Below, piece by piece: positions 7,543 to 16,199 of a DNA stretch of 20,979 bases. The stretch spans positions 1 through 20,979 of the forward strand of contig CANRCH010000011.1 in the NCBI GenBank assembly GCA_947629065.1, written 5' to 3'. A model generated the notes under the pieces. The model was given only the letters and a program-made list of their open reading frames with translations. It was not told where the DNA came from and made no database searches. Positions within the stretch are counted from its first letter, which is position 1, and each line of letters opens with the position of its first letter. The position numbers were made by a program, and so were the translations under genes. This DNA is from an uncultured Aliarcobacter sp. (lineage in GTDB: Bacteria; Campylobacterota; Campylobacteria; Campylobacterales; Arcobacteraceae).

Positions 7543-9356
7543 GTATTCAAGACCAAGAGGTATTTTTATCAAACATTCACCCATTTGAGCTTTTAAGCCC
7601 AAGTCAAATGTCTTTGTGTTTAGAACATATGGATATTGCTTATTATCCAAAAGACACCGTTCTAATAAGTCCAAATAAAATTCCAAATACATTTTTTATT
7701 ATTATTAAAGGTTCTGTATTTGAATACAACAAAGAAAACAACCTAATAATGGACTATCAAAGCGAAGATTCATTTGATTCAAACTCAATTATTTATGGAA
7801 AATGTGAACATACTTTTAAAGTAAATGAAGAGCTTATTTGTTATGAAATAGACAAAAAAATATTTCTTAATTTAATAGAAAAAAATCAAGAGTTTAAAAA
7901 CTTCTACCTTACAGATTTAGTAAATAAAATTAAAACTCTAAAAGATAAAGAGTACACATCTGAACTATCTTCTTTTATGATTGCAAAAGTTGAAGATACT
8001 TTAATTCACGATGCTTGTATAGTTGATGAAGATACAAAACTAATTGATGCTATTGATAAATCAATGAAGTATAAGACTTCAACAATTATTGTAAAAAGTA
8101 GTGCTGGAGAATATGGAATTATTACAGATTCACTTCTAAAAGTAAAAGTTTTGCTTCAAGGAAGGGATTTAACAATTCCTGTAAAAGATATTGCAATATT
8201 TCCACTTTTAAGTGTAAGAAAAGATGATTATTTGTTTGATGCACTCACAATTTTAGTAAAAAGAAATATAAAAAGGGTTGGTGTTATAAACGCAAAAGGT
8301 GAGATGATTGGAATTTTAGAGCAACTTGATATTTTATCTCACTTTGCAAACCACACTTATGTAATAGAATCAAAAATCAAAGAGGCACAAAATATTGAAG
8401 ATTTAAAATCTGCAAGTAAAGATTTCTTCGATATTATCACTTCTTTACAAGCAAAAGGTGTAAAAATACAGCATATTTCAAATCTTATTGGTCAATTAAA
8501 TACAAAAGTTTATCAAAAACTTTATGAGCTTGTTTTACCAGAAAGTCTTCAAAAAGATGCCTGTTTATTTGTAATGGGAAGTGAAGGAAGAAATGAGCAG
8601 ATTATTAAAACGGATCAAGATAATGGTTTAATAGTAAGAGATGGGGTTGATGTTGAACAATATAGACCATATATGGAAAAAATAACACAAAGTTTAATCT
8701 ACCTTGGTTATCCACCTTGCGAGGGAAATATTATGGTTTCAAATCCATTTTGGTCAAAATCTAATAAAGATTTCAAAGAGGGAATTGTGAAATGGATTTC
8801 AACAGCTGATATGAAAAACTATCTTGACTTAGCAATATTTATTGACTCTTTTGCAGTTGCTGGTGATAAAGATTTATTAATTGAGTTAAAAGAGTTTTTA
8901 TATGCAAAAGCACAAAATGATGTTTTCTTAGCATATTTTGCAAAATCTACAACAGCCTTTGAAACTCCAACTGCAATTTCAAGCTTTATTGGAAAAAATA
9001 GCCTAATAAATATTAAAAAAGCAGCTGTTTTTCCAATAGTTCAAGGAATTAGAAGCTTAGCTTTAAAAGAAAAAATTAAAGAGACTGTTACAATTAAAAG
9101 AATACAAATTTTACAAGAAAAAAATATTCTTGAGAAATCTATGGCAGATGAACTAATTGAGGCTTTTGAAATTGCTTCAACTCTAAGATTAAATAACCAT
9201 ATATCTTTAATAAATAGTGCAAAAGAGGTATCAAATGATATTGATACAAATAATCTTAGTAAAATTGAGAGAGATTTATTAAAAGAGTCATTTAAGATTG
9301 TAAATGAGTTTAAAGATTTCATCTCTTATAAATTTAAATTAAATAAGATTTTATAA
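7539..9356 (+). CDS. cNMP-binding/CBS/DUF294 nucleotidyltransferase protein, copy 1
   Basis: Cytoplasmic multidomain signalling protein, 605 aa. In order: cyclic-nucleotide-binding-type beta-barrel (about 10-125), tandem CBS pair (about 150-270) that in other proteins binds adenine nucleotides, DUF294 GlnD-like nucleotidyltransferase domain (about 300-440) with GSEGR at 347-351 and TDQDN at 358-362, and the helical DUF294 C-terminal domain (about 460-600). GSxxR...DxD is the catalytic core of the polymerase-beta fold, so the enzyme looks intact. It starts in an ATGA overlap with the symporter gene, has a strong AAGGAG site, and its stop overlaps the exonuclease start (TAATG). Family and context suggest it senses nucleotide status and controls the transporter or acetate metabolism, perhaps by nucleotidylylating a protein; the target is unknown. 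Confidence 0.85.
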   Translation: MSIQDQEVFLSNIHPFELLSPSQMSLCLEHMDIAYYPKDTVLISPNKIPNTFFIIIKGSVFEYNKENNLIMDYQSEDSFDSNSIIYGKCEHTFKVNEELICYEIDKKIFLNLIEKNQEFKNFYLTDLVNKIKTLKDKEYTSELSSFMIAKVEDTLIHDACIVDEDTKLIDAIDKSMKYKTSTIIVKSSAGEYGIITDSLLKVKVLLQGRDLTIPVKDIAIFPLLSVRKDDYLFDALTILVKRNIKRVGVINAKGEMIGILEQLDILSHFANHTYVIESKIKEAQNIEDLKSASKDFFDIITSLQAKGVKIQHISNLIGQLNTKVYQKLYELVLPESLQKDACLFVMGSEGRNEQIIKTDQDNGLIVRDGVDVEQYRPYMEKITQSLIYLGYPPCEGNIMVSNPFWSKSNKDFKEGIVKWISTADMKNYLDLAIFIDSFAVAGDKDLLIELKEFLYAKAQNDVFLAYFAKSTTAFETPTAISSFIGKNSLINIKKAAVFPIVQGIRSLALKEKIKETVTIKRIQILQEKNILEKSMADELIEAFEIASTLRLNNHISLINSAKEVSNDIDTNNLSKIERDLLKESFKIVNEFKDFISYKFKLNKIL

Positions 9357-9982
9357 TGTTCAAATCAATATTTAAAAATTTTAAAAGAAAAAGAGATCAA
9401 AAAAGACTCAAAAACAAAGAGTTTGATTTCTTGTTTGATGAAGCAATAGAGGGTGAGTATGTAAGTCTTGATTGTGAAACAACTGGACTAAATCCAAAAA
9501 AAGATGAGATTTTATCTATTGGTGCAGTTTTAATCAAAGATAATAAAATTTTAATGAGAAAAACTTTTAATATCTATGTAAAACCATCAAAAAACATAAA
9601 TCCTGAATCAATAAAAATCCATCATTTAAGACAAACCGATTTACAAAATGCACAAGAGCCTGAAGATGCTATATTTGAACTTCTAAACTTTATTGGCTCA
9701 AGACCAATAATTGGTTACTATATTGAGTTTGATATGGCAATGATTTCAAAATATACAAAAAATATAATAGGTATAAAACTTCCAAATGAGTCAATTGAAG
9801 TATCTGGAATGTACTATGATTTAAGAAAATCAAATGAAAACTACGGTTTTATAGATTTAAAGTTTGATACTATTATGAAATTTTTAGATTTACCAACATT
9901 AGGGAAACATGATGCATTAAATGATGCAATTATGACTGCTATGATGTTTATAAAACTAAAAGAACTTCTTAAAAACAAGTGA
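9356..9982 (+). CDS. DEDDh (DnaQ-like) 3'-5' exonuclease, copy 1
   Basis: 208-aa exonuclease-fold protein. The metal-binding residues are all present: D39 and E41 (SLDCETTG), D126 in 'IEFDMAMI', H185 and D190 in 'GKHDALND'. This is the DEDDh class that includes the DNA polymerase III epsilon and PolC proofreading domains and many RNases and oligoribonucleases. The basic N-terminus (KNFKRKRDQKR) could bind nucleic acid or the partner protein. It starts on the last base of the nucleotidyltransferase gene's stop, so the two are surely co-translated. With no polymerase domain and this neighbourhood, a replication role is unlikely; cleavage of a small nucleotide or an RNA linked to the partner is speculation. 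Confidence 0.85.
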   Translation: MFKSIFKNFKRKRDQKRLKNKEFDFLFDEAIEGEYVSLDCETTGLNPKKDEILSIGAVLIKDNKILMRKTFNIYVKPSKNINPESIKIHHLRQTDLQNAQEPEDAIFELLNFIGSRPIIGYYIEFDMAMISKYTKNIIGIKLPNESIEVSGMYYDLRKSNENYGFIDLKFDTIMKFLDLPTLGKHDALNDAIMTAMMFIKLKELLKNK

Positions 9983-10010
9983 TAAATAGCTATAAAATAG
10001 CATTTATCAC
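9979..10010 (+). terminator. Hairpin terminator at the end of exonuclease copy 1
   Basis: Arms 9979-9993 and 9997-10010 pair over 14 bp with a single bulged A; the loop is AAA, and a CTTTTT run follows at 10012-10017. The TGA stop codon of the exonuclease lies within the left arm. It ends the 5570-9982 operon before the actP1 promoter. Confidence 0.7.
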
Positions 10011-10054
10011 ACTTTTTACATTTTTTTAATACTTTTCATAATCTTTTTTTAAAA

Positions 10055-10087
10055 TGCTATGTTTTTGCAACTAAGATACTTTAATAT
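10055..10087 (+). promoter_or_regulatory. Promoter with TGCTAT/TGCAAC repeat before DUF485-actP1 (site C)
   Basis: TGCTAT at 10055-10060, then TGCAAC 11 bp later (10066-10071), then 10 bp to a TAATAT at 10082-10087 (4/6 match to TATAAT). The spacing is the same as at 5511-5543 and 18277-18309, with a degenerate second half-site and -10. The leader to the ATG at 10117 would be about 25 bases. Confidence 0.5.
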
Positions 10088-10116
10088 TCCAATTGAATCT
10101 TATTTTAGGAGAAAAA

Positions 10117-10434
10117 ATGAATAAAGAACTAGTAGAACGGATTAAAAATAATCCTAAATACAAAGAACTTATTTCAAAAAGAAGTTCTTTTGCTATTAAG
10201 TTAGCAATATTTATGTTAGTTGTTTACTATGGTTTTGTTTTGACTGTAGCATTTAACAAAGAGTTTTTCGCAACAAAAATTTCAGATGACTCAATTATGA
10301 CTGTAGCATTCCCTATTGGAGCTGCAATTATTTTTATTGCATTCATCTCAACAGTAGTTTATGTTGTTAGAGCAAATGGTGAGTTTGAAGATTTAACAAA
10401 CGATATAAAAAATGATGTAAAGGATGTTCTATAA
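10117..10434 (+). CDS. DUF485 membrane protein, ActP partner, copy 1
   Basis: 105-aa inner-membrane protein of the DUF485 (YjcH) family, encoded before acetate permease in many proteobacteria. The start at 10117 has AGGAGA just upstream; the longer TTG-initiated frame from 10093 runs through that site. It begins [20 protein letters not shown], followed by helices at about 25-48 and 60-85. '[17 protein letters not shown]' and '[12 protein letters not shown]' are family hallmarks. The stop overlaps the permease start (TAATG). Its function in the pair is not established; it may aid assembly of the permease. Confidence 0.85.
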   Translation: MNKELVERIKNNPKYKELISKRSSFAIKLAIFMLVVYYGFVLTVAFNKEFFATKISDDSIMTVAFPIGAAIIFIAFISTVVYVVRANGEFEDLTNDIKNDVKDVL

Positions 10435-12083
10435 TGTTAAAAATAGCTACTTTATTAGGATTATCATCTTTAGCACTATTTGCTGCTGATGCTTCATCTG
10501 AAAGCGTTAATATGAACGCTGTTATTATGTTCTTCGTATTTATCGTAGGAACAATGGGTATTACAAAATGGGCTGCTAGTAAAACAAAATCTGCTTCAGA
10601 TTTCTATACAGCTGGTGGAGGAATTACAGGATTCCAAAATGGTCTAGCAATTGCTGGAGATTATATGAGTGCCGCTTCATTCTTAGGTATTTCTGGAATG
10701 ATTTACTTAAATGGATTTGACGGTTTAATTTATGCTATTGGATTCTTAGTTGGATGGCCAATTATTCTATTCTTAATGGCTGAAAAGTTAAGAAACTTAG
10801 GTAAATTTAACTTTACAGATATTGCTGCATTTAGACTTGATGATAGAAAAATCAGAATTCTTGCTGCATTTGGTTCTTTAACAGTTGTAACATTCTACTT
10901 AATTGCACAAATGGTTGGAGCTGGAAAACTAATTGAAGTTCTATTCCACATTCCTTATGGATGGGCTGTTGCACTTGTTGGTATCTTAATGATTATTTAT
11001 GTTACTTTTGGTGGTATGCTTGCAACTACTTGGGTACAAATTATTAAAGCTATTTTACTTCTAGGTGGAGTAACAATTATGGCTGTTCTTGTACTTGCTA
11101 CTGTTAATTTCTCGTTTACAGAACTTGCAACTCAAGCTGTTGATTCACATACTAAAAAAGAAGCAATTCTTGCACCAGGTGGATTTGTATCAGATCCTGT
11201 TTCATCAATTTCTTTAGGACTTGCATTAATGCTTGGAACTGCTGGACTACCTCATATTCTAATGAGATTCTTTACAGTTGGAAACGCTAAAGAAGCTAGA
11301 AAATCTGTTGTTTATGCAACTGGATTCGTAGGATATTTCTACCTATTAATCGCTGTTGTTGGGCTTGGAGCAATTGTATTCTTAAATACTCAAGGTGGTG
11401 CTATTTCTGAACACTACAGTGATATTAAAGGTCTATTAATTGGTGGTGCTAATATGGCTGCTGTTCACTTAGCTGAGGCAACTGGTGGGGGATTATTCCT
11501 AGGATTTATATCTGCTGTTTCATTTGCTACAATTCTAGCGGTTGTTGCTGGACTTGCACTTGCAGCTTCTAACTCAATTGCACACGATTTATATGCGATT
11601 GTTATTAGAAAAGGACAAGCAACTGATGCTGAAGAGATGAAAGTTTCAAGAAGAACAGTTATTATTGTTGGTATTGCTTCAATTCTTTTAGGATTAGCAT
11701 TTGAAAACCAAAACATTGCGTTCATGGTTGGTCTAGCGTTTGCAATTGCTGCGTCTGCTAACTTCCCAATCTTAATTCTTTCTATCTACTGGTCAAAACT
11801 GACTACTAGAGGAGCATTTATTGGTGGATTTGTTGGATTAATTACAGCTATTACTCTAGTTGTATTAAGTAAAACTGTATGGGTTGATATTTTAGGAAAT
11901 GCTGAAGCAATTTTCCCTTATACACACCCAGCTTTATTCTCTGTAAGTGCAGCGTTTATAGCTATCTACTTCTTCTCTATAACTGATAAATCAGCTAGAG
12001 CTGAAGAGGACAGATCAGGATTTGAAGCTCAAAGAATTAGAGCTGAAACTGGTATCGGAGCTGATGGAGCTGTTTCTCACTAA
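10434..12083 (+). CDS. actP: Acetate/glycolate cation symporter ActP, copy 1
   Basis: SSS-family sodium:monocarboxylate symporter, 549 aa, the same length as E. coli ActP and closely similar throughout. A signal-like N-terminus (about residues 1-18, ending LFAADA) is followed by about 13 helices. Landmarks include '[20 protein letters not shown]' near 55-75, '[13 protein letters not shown]' near 156-168, '[15 protein letters not shown]' near 189-203 and '[20 protein letters not shown]' near 269-288. Substrates in E. coli are acetate, glycolate and other short monocarboxylates. It is by eye about 80% identical to copy 2 over the core. Codon use is richer in TTC, TAC, GCT and GGA than most genes here, suggesting the highly expressed permease. 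A hairpin and a 240-base gap separate it from copy 2, and unlike copy 2 it has no regulator gene behind it. Confidence 0.9.
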   Translation: MLKIATLLGLSSLALFAADASSESVNMNAVIMFFVFIVGTMGITKWAASKTKSASDFYTAGGGITGFQNGLAIAGDYMSAASFLGISGMIYLNGFDGLIYAIGFLVGWPIILFLMAEKLRNLGKFNFTDIAAFRLDDRKIRILAAFGSLTVVTFYLIAQMVGAGKLIEVLFHIPYGWAVALVGILMIIYVTFGGMLATTWVQIIKAILLLGGVTIMAVLVLATVNFSFTELATQAVDSHTKKEAILAPGGFVSDPVSSISLGLALMLGTAGLPHILMRFFTVGNAKEARKSVVYATGFVGYFYLLIAVVGLGAIVFLNTQGGAISEHYSDIKGLLIGGANMAAVHLAEATGGGLFLGFISAVSFATILAVVAGLALAASNSIAHDLYAIVIRKGQATDAEEMKVSRRTVIIVGIASILLGLAFENQNIAFMVGLAFAIAASANFPILILSIYWSKLTTRGAFIGGFVGLITAITLVVLSKTVWVDILGNAEAIFPYTHPALFSVSAAFIAIYFFSITDKSARAEEDRSGFEAQRIRAETGIGADGAVSH

Positions 12084-12088
12084 AACAA

Positions 12089-12122
12089 AATATGCAAAAG
12101 GAGAGTTTCTCCTTAGCATATT
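12089..12122 (+). terminator. Hairpin after actP1
   Basis: Inverted repeat just after the actP1 stop: outer stem 12089-12095 with 12116-12122, inner stem AAGGAGA with TCTCCTT, joined by a small internal loop. No clean T-run follows (CTTAATAAAA), so it may stabilise the mRNA or terminate only weakly. Confidence 0.55.
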
Positions 12123-12251
12123 CTTAATAAAAACTTAATAAATTTAATTAATTCTCTTTTTTAACTTAACAATTTTGTTACTTTTCTACAATTTTTTATC
12201 TTCATAATCCTTATTTACTTTGTAAAGATTAACAAAAACAACTATTTTTTG

Positions 12252-12276
12252 TATAATCTGTTTATCTTCTGTTTAC
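12252..12276 (+). promoter_or_regulatory. Putative promoter and operator-like repeat before DUF485-actP2
   Basis: A consensus TATAAT lies at 12252-12257, about 70 bases before the DUF485-2 start. GTTTAT (12260-12265) and GTTTAC (12271-12276) then form an 11-bp-period direct repeat over the expected start site. A repeat in that position would suit a repressor, in contrast to the upstream repeats at sites A-C. The TGCTAT/TATAAT geometry is not present here. Confidence 0.4.
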
Positions 12277-12325
12277 TTTATTGGTGATACAAGTAAATTG
12301 GAAAATTCAAAAAAAGGTCGAGAGA

Positions 12326-12643
12326 ATGAACGAAAAATTGGTCGATAGGATTGAAGAGAATCCAAAATATCAAGAACTTATTTCAAAAAGAAATAGCTTT
12401 TCACTAAAGCTTGGAATTTTTGTTTTAGTTATGTTTTACTCATATATTGTAATTGTTGCATTTAACAAAGAGATTTTTGCTACAAAAGTAGCAGAAGGAT
12501 ATATAACAACTATTGGATTTCCAATAGCATTAGCAATTTTAGTAATTAGCTTTATTACAACTTTAATATATGTAAAAAGAGCAAACTCTGAGTTTGAAGC
12601 ACTAATTAACGATATTAAAAAAGATGTGAGGGATTTAATATGA
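12326..12643 (+). CDS. DUF485 membrane protein, ActP partner, copy 2
   Basis: Second DUF485 protein, again 105 aa with the ATG at 12326, giving [20 protein letters not shown], which aligns without gaps to copy 1. AAAGG lies eight bases upstream. The frame is open back to a TTG at 12281, but those residues have no counterpart in copy 1. Two helices (about 25-48, 60-85) and '[12 protein letters not shown]' are conserved. It overlaps actP2 by four bases (ATGA), so the two are translationally coupled. Confidence 0.85.
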   Translation: MNEKLVDRIEENPKYQELISKRNSFSLKLGIFVLVMFYSYIVIVAFNKEIFATKVAEGYITTIGFPIALAILVISFITTLIYVKRANSEFEALINDIKKDVRDLI

Positions 12644-14307
12644 TAAGATTATTAGCACTTATATCTATTTTTGCAATATCTTTATTTGCAGCAGGTGATG
12701 CTTCTTTTGAAGGTAAAAGAGATTTAAATATACCTGCAATTGTTATGTTCTTTATCTTTATTGCTGGAACACTAGGAATTACTTTTTGGGCTGCTAGAAA
12801 AACAAAATCTGCAAACGATTTTTATACAGCTGGTGGAGGAATTACAGGTTTTCAAAATGGTTTAGCAATTGCTGGAGACTATATGAGTGCAGCTGCATTC
12901 TTAGGGGTTTCTGGTTTAATTTATCTAAATGGTTATGATGGTGTAATTTATGCTGTTTCATTTTTAGTTGGTTGGCCAATTATTCTATTTTTTATGGCTG
13001 AAAAGTTAAGAAACCTTGGTAAGTTTACTTTTGCTGATATTGCAGCTTATAGACTTGGACAAAAAGAGATTAGAACTTTAGCAGCTTTTGGATCTCTAAG
13101 TGTTGTTGTTTTATACTTAATTGCACAAATGGTTGGAGCTGGAAAACTAATTCAGATTCTATTTGGAATGGAGTATATGTATGCTGTATTCTTAGTTGGG
13201 GCATTAATGATTATTTACGTAACATTTGGAGGGATGCTTGCAACTACTTGGGTACAAATCATTAAAGCTGTACTTCTTCTTTCTGGGGTTTCATTTATGG
13301 CTGTTATGGTTTTATGGCACTTTAACTTCAACTTTGAAGCACTTGCTATTCAAGCTGTTGAACACCACTCAAAAGGTGAAGATATTTTAAAACCAGGTGG
13401 TTTCTTATCTGATCCAATTTCTGCTATATCTTTAGGAATGGCTTTAATGCTTGGAACTGCTGGTTTACCACACGTACTTATGAGATTCTTTACAGTTGGA
13501 AATGCAAAAGAAGCTAGAAAATCTGTTGTTTATGCAACTGGATTTGTAGCATATTTCTGGGTAATTATTACAATTGTTGGTCTTGGGGCAATTGCATTTT
13601 TAAATACAGATGCAGGTGCACAATACTTTACAAATGGCGTTGCATATTTACAAGGTGGAGCCCTATTTGGTGGGTCAAATATGGCATCTGTTCACTTATC
13701 GCATATGCTTGGTGGAAATGCATTTTTAGGATTTATTTCAGCTGTTGCTTTTGCTACAATTTTAGCCGTTGTATCAGGTCTTACACTTGCAGGTGCAAGT
13801 GCTATTTCTCACGATATTTATGCAAATGTTATAAATCCAAATGCAACTGATGAAAAAGTTGTAAAAATTTCAAAAATCACTGTTGTTTTAACAGGAATTA
13901 TTGGAGTTACTCTTGGAATTGCTTTTGAAGATCAAAATATTGCATATATGGTTGGATTAGCATTTGGAATTGCAGCATCTGCAAACTTCCCAATTCTATT
14001 TTTATCTATTTATTGGTCAAAACTCACTACAAGAGGTGCATTTATAGGTGGATTTATGGGTCTAATTACAGCAGTTGCACTTGTTATTTTAGGACCTAAT
14101 GTTTGGGTACAAATTTTAGGAAATAAAGAAGCAATTTTCCCTTATGCACACCCTGCACTATTCTCTGTTACAGTTGCTTTTGTTGGGATTTGGTTATTTA
14201 GTATAACTGATAATTCAAAAAGAGCACAAGAAGATAGAGCTAAATATAGAGCACAAAATATTAGAGCAAATACAGGAATTGGTTCAGCTGGAGCTGTTTC
14301 ACACTAA
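12640..14307 (+). CDS. actP: Acetate/glycolate cation symporter ActP, copy 2
   Basis: Second ActP-type permease, 555 aa. The N-terminus '[21 protein letters not shown]' resembles a signal peptide, followed by the same helix pattern and landmarks as copy 1: '[20 protein letters not shown]', '[13 protein letters not shown]', '[20 protein letters not shown]', and the same C-terminal AVSH end. The main length difference is a loop near residues 325-345 that is several residues longer. It is followed, after a hairpin at 14310-14334, by the second CBS/nucleotidyltransferase and exonuclease genes, so this copy carries its own regulatory pair. Codon use is more AT-biased than copy 1, suggesting lower or conditional expression. 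Substrate assignment rests on similarity to E. coli ActP; the two copies may differ in affinity or substrate. Confidence 0.9.
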   Translation: MIRLLALISIFAISLFAAGDASFEGKRDLNIPAIVMFFIFIAGTLGITFWAARKTKSANDFYTAGGGITGFQNGLAIAGDYMSAAAFLGVSGLIYLNGYDGVIYAVSFLVGWPIILFFMAEKLRNLGKFTFADIAAYRLGQKEIRTLAAFGSLSVVVLYLIAQMVGAGKLIQILFGMEYMYAVFLVGALMIIYVTFGGMLATTWVQIIKAVLLLSGVSFMAVMVLWHFNFNFEALAIQAVEHHSKGEDILKPGGFLSDPISAISLGMALMLGTAGLPHVLMRFFTVGNAKEARKSVVYATGFVAYFWVIITIVGLGAIAFLNTDAGAQYFTNGVAYLQGGALFGGSNMASVHLSHMLGGNAFLGFISAVAFATILAVVSGLTLAGASAISHDIYANVINPNATDEKVVKISKITVVLTGIIGVTLGIAFEDQNIAYMVGLAFGIAASANFPILFLSIYWSKLTTRGAFIGGFMGLITAVALVILGPNVWVQILGNKEAIFPYAHPALFSVTVAFVGIWLFSITDNSKRAQEDRAKYRAQNIRANTGIGSAGAVSH

Positions 14308-14309
14308 TA

Positions 14310-14334
14310 AACAAAGAAGCATTGCTTCTTTGTT
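14310..14334 (+). terminator. Hairpin between actP2 and the downstream regulator
   Basis: Perfect 11-bp stem (14310-14320 with 14324-14334), loop ATT, followed by GTTTTATTTT. It lies in the 56-base gap before the CBS/nucleotidyltransferase gene. No separate promoter is visible after it, so it probably acts as a partial terminator or an mRNA-processing or stability element that lowers regulator expression relative to permease. Confidence 0.65.
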
Positions 14335-14363
14335 GTTTTATTTTATAAAAAGGAGAGTATAGA

Positions 14364-16199
14364 ATGAAAGAGCAAAGGAAGTTTATTAGTTCCATTCATC
14401 CATTTGAAAATCTTACACTAAACGAACAAGATGAAGTTGTTGAAGCTTTAGATATTATCTATTTCAAAGAGAACATAACTATTCAAAAAATGGGTGAAGA
14501 ACCAAAGTTTTTATACTTTATTTTAAAAGGTTTAGTTCAAGAAAAAAATGAAGATGAAGTTTTAAGTATTTATACACAAAATGAGATTTTTGATTCAGCA
14601 TCTTTAATTAAAAATTTTTCAAAACATAGTTTTGTAACTGCCCAAGAGACAATTTGTTATGCACTTCCAAGAGAACTTTTTATGCGAATTTTAAGTGAAA
14701 ATCAACAACTTGAAAACTACTTTTTCCAATCAATTTCAGATAAATTAAATAACAATATCTTGCATGAAAAAAACAAAGATATGGCAAATATTATGATTGC
14801 AAAAGTAAAAGATGCAACTATTCATAAAGCTGTAATAATTGATACAAAATCATCTATTTTTGAAGCGGCTAAAACAATTAAAGAGCATAAAATCCCAACT
14901 CTACTTTTAAAAGATGAAAATGATGAGCTATATATTGTAACTGATTCAGATTTTAGACAAAAAGTTATTTTAAATAGAATGGATTTTGATGATGAAGTTG
15001 TAAAGATTGCAAGTAAAGGTTTAGTATATATTTACGAAGATGATTTTTTATTTAATGCACAACTTCAAATGGCAAAACATAGCCTAAAAAGAGTTGTAGT
15101 AAAAAACGATTCTGAGAATATTGTGGGAATTTTAGATCAAATCTCGCTATCATCTTTCTTTGCAACAAATACCTTTGCAGTTTCAAATAAAATCGAAAAA
15201 GCTGAAACTTTGGAAGATTTAAAAGAGGCTTCACTATCTTTTATAAAAATAATTAGATCGTTAAATGCAAAAGGTGTAAAAATTGAGTTTATTTCAAAAC
15301 TAATTAATCAGTTAAATAAAAGACTTCTTGATAAACTTTACAATCTTCTTGCACCAGAAGAGCTAATTGGAAAATCTTGTTTAGTTGTGATGGGAAGCGA
15401 AGGAAGAGCTGAACAAATTTTAAGAACTGATCAAGATAATGCTTTAATAATCTCTGATGATTGCACTATTAGCGATGAAAAACTAAGAGAGTTCACGCAC
15501 AATTTTACTGAAACTTTAGTTGATTTTGGATTCCCTAGATGTGAGGGAAATATTATGGTATCAAATCCATATTGGTGTAGAAAAGAGAAAGATTTTAAAG
15601 ATTTAATATACACTTGGGTAAACGAACCAAGTGGAGATAATTTTATGAATATTGCAATTTTTTATGATGCACTTTGTGTATCTGGTGAGATTTCAATAGT
15701 AAAAGAGCTTAAAAATTATCTATTTAAAATATCTTCAAACTCTCAAAGTTTTTACTCAAATTTTGCAAAAGTTATAAGTAGTTTTGATGTTCCTTTAGGA
15801 TTTTTTGATGGATTTGTTTTTGATAGCAAAAATAAAAATCACAAAGATGAAATAGATATAAAAAGAGGTGGGATTTTTATTCTAGTTCAAGGAATAAGAT
15901 CTCTGAGTCTTCAAAACAAAGTTTTAAATACAAATACAATAAAAAGAATAAATGCCTTAGCGGAACTTGGAATTATAGAAAAAGAGAGTGCAAAAGAGTA
16001 TATTATGGCATTTAATTTTTTAACAAGTATAAAACTAAAATCAAATTTAGAAAGACTTGATAAAAACCAAAAAATAGATAACTATATAAACCCAGAAAAT
16101 CTAAACACTATGGAAAAAGATCTTCTAAAAGACTCATTTAAAATAGTTAATAAGCTAAAAAAGATGCTTGAATTCCACTTTAAGTTAAACTATGTTTAG
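14364..16199 (+). CDS. cNMP-binding/CBS/DUF294 nucleotidyltransferase protein, copy 2
   Basis: Paralogue of the 7539-9356 protein, 611 aa, with the same domain order: cyclic-nucleotide-binding-type barrel (about 11-125), CBS pair (about 150-270), nucleotidyltransferase with GSEGR at 344-348 and TDQDN at 355-359, and a helical C-terminal domain. By eye the CBS-to-catalytic stretch is about half identical to copy 1 and the N-terminal sensor much less, so the two may answer to different ligands. AAGGAG lies eight bases before the ATG at 14364. Its 3' end overlaps the exonuclease copy 2 start by eight bases. Association of this family with acetate permeases recurs in other proteobacteria, but its substrate is not known to me. 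Confidence 0.85.
   Translation: MKEQRKFISSIHPFENLTLNEQDEVVEALDIIYFKENITIQKMGEEPKFLYFILKGLVQEKNEDEVLSIYTQNEIFDSASLIKNFSKHSFVTAQETICYALPRELFMRILSENQQLENYFFQSISDKLNNNILHEKNKDMANIMIAKVKDATIHKAVIIDTKSSIFEAAKTIKEHKIPTLLLKDENDELYIVTDSDFRQKVILNRMDFDDEVVKIASKGLVYIYEDDFLFNAQLQMAKHSLKRVVVKNDSENIVGILDQISLSSFFATNTFAVSNKIEKAETLEDLKEASLSFIKIIRSLNAKGVKIEFISKLINQLNKRLLDKLYNLLAPEELIGKSCLVVMGSEGRAEQILRTDQDNALIISDDCTISDEKLREFTHNFTETLVDFGFPRCEGNIMVSNPYWCRKEKDFKDLIYTWVNEPSGDNFMNIAIFYDALCVSGEISIVKELKNYLFKISSNSQSFYSNFAKVISSFDVPLGFFDGFVFDSKNKNHKDEIDIKRGGIFILVQGIRSLSLQNKVLNTNTIKRINALAELGIIEKESAKEYIMAFNFLTSIKLKSNLERLDKNQKIDNYINPENLNTMEKDLLKDSFKIVNKLKKMLEFHFKLNYV

Noticed and set aside
9356..9982. Exonuclease as the DNA polymerase III epsilon subunit (dnaQ)
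   Set aside because: It has the DEDDh fold, but context, duplication and overlap with the nucleotidyltransferase gene point to a dedicated partner rather than the replicative proofreader.
10055..10070. Possible sigma54 promoter (TGCTATG...TTGCA) before actP1
   Set aside because: The invariant GG of the -24 element is absent and the spacing to GC is one base short; the tandem-repeat reading explains the same bases better.
10093..10116. TTG start for DUF485 copy 1 (and likewise 12281-12325 for copy 2)
   Set aside because: The AGGAGA site lies inside the extension, and the two copies align from the internal ATG codons with equal 105-aa length.
11465..11725. Minus-strand open frame of 86 codons inside actP1
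   Set aside because: Mirror frame of a conserved membrane protein with biased codon use; no start context and no recognisable protein.
10434..14307. Transposon-driven or assembly-artefact duplication of the actP cassette
   Set aside because: The two copies differ throughout at nucleotide level, have different intergenic regions and downstream genes, and no inverted repeats, target duplications or transposase are seen.
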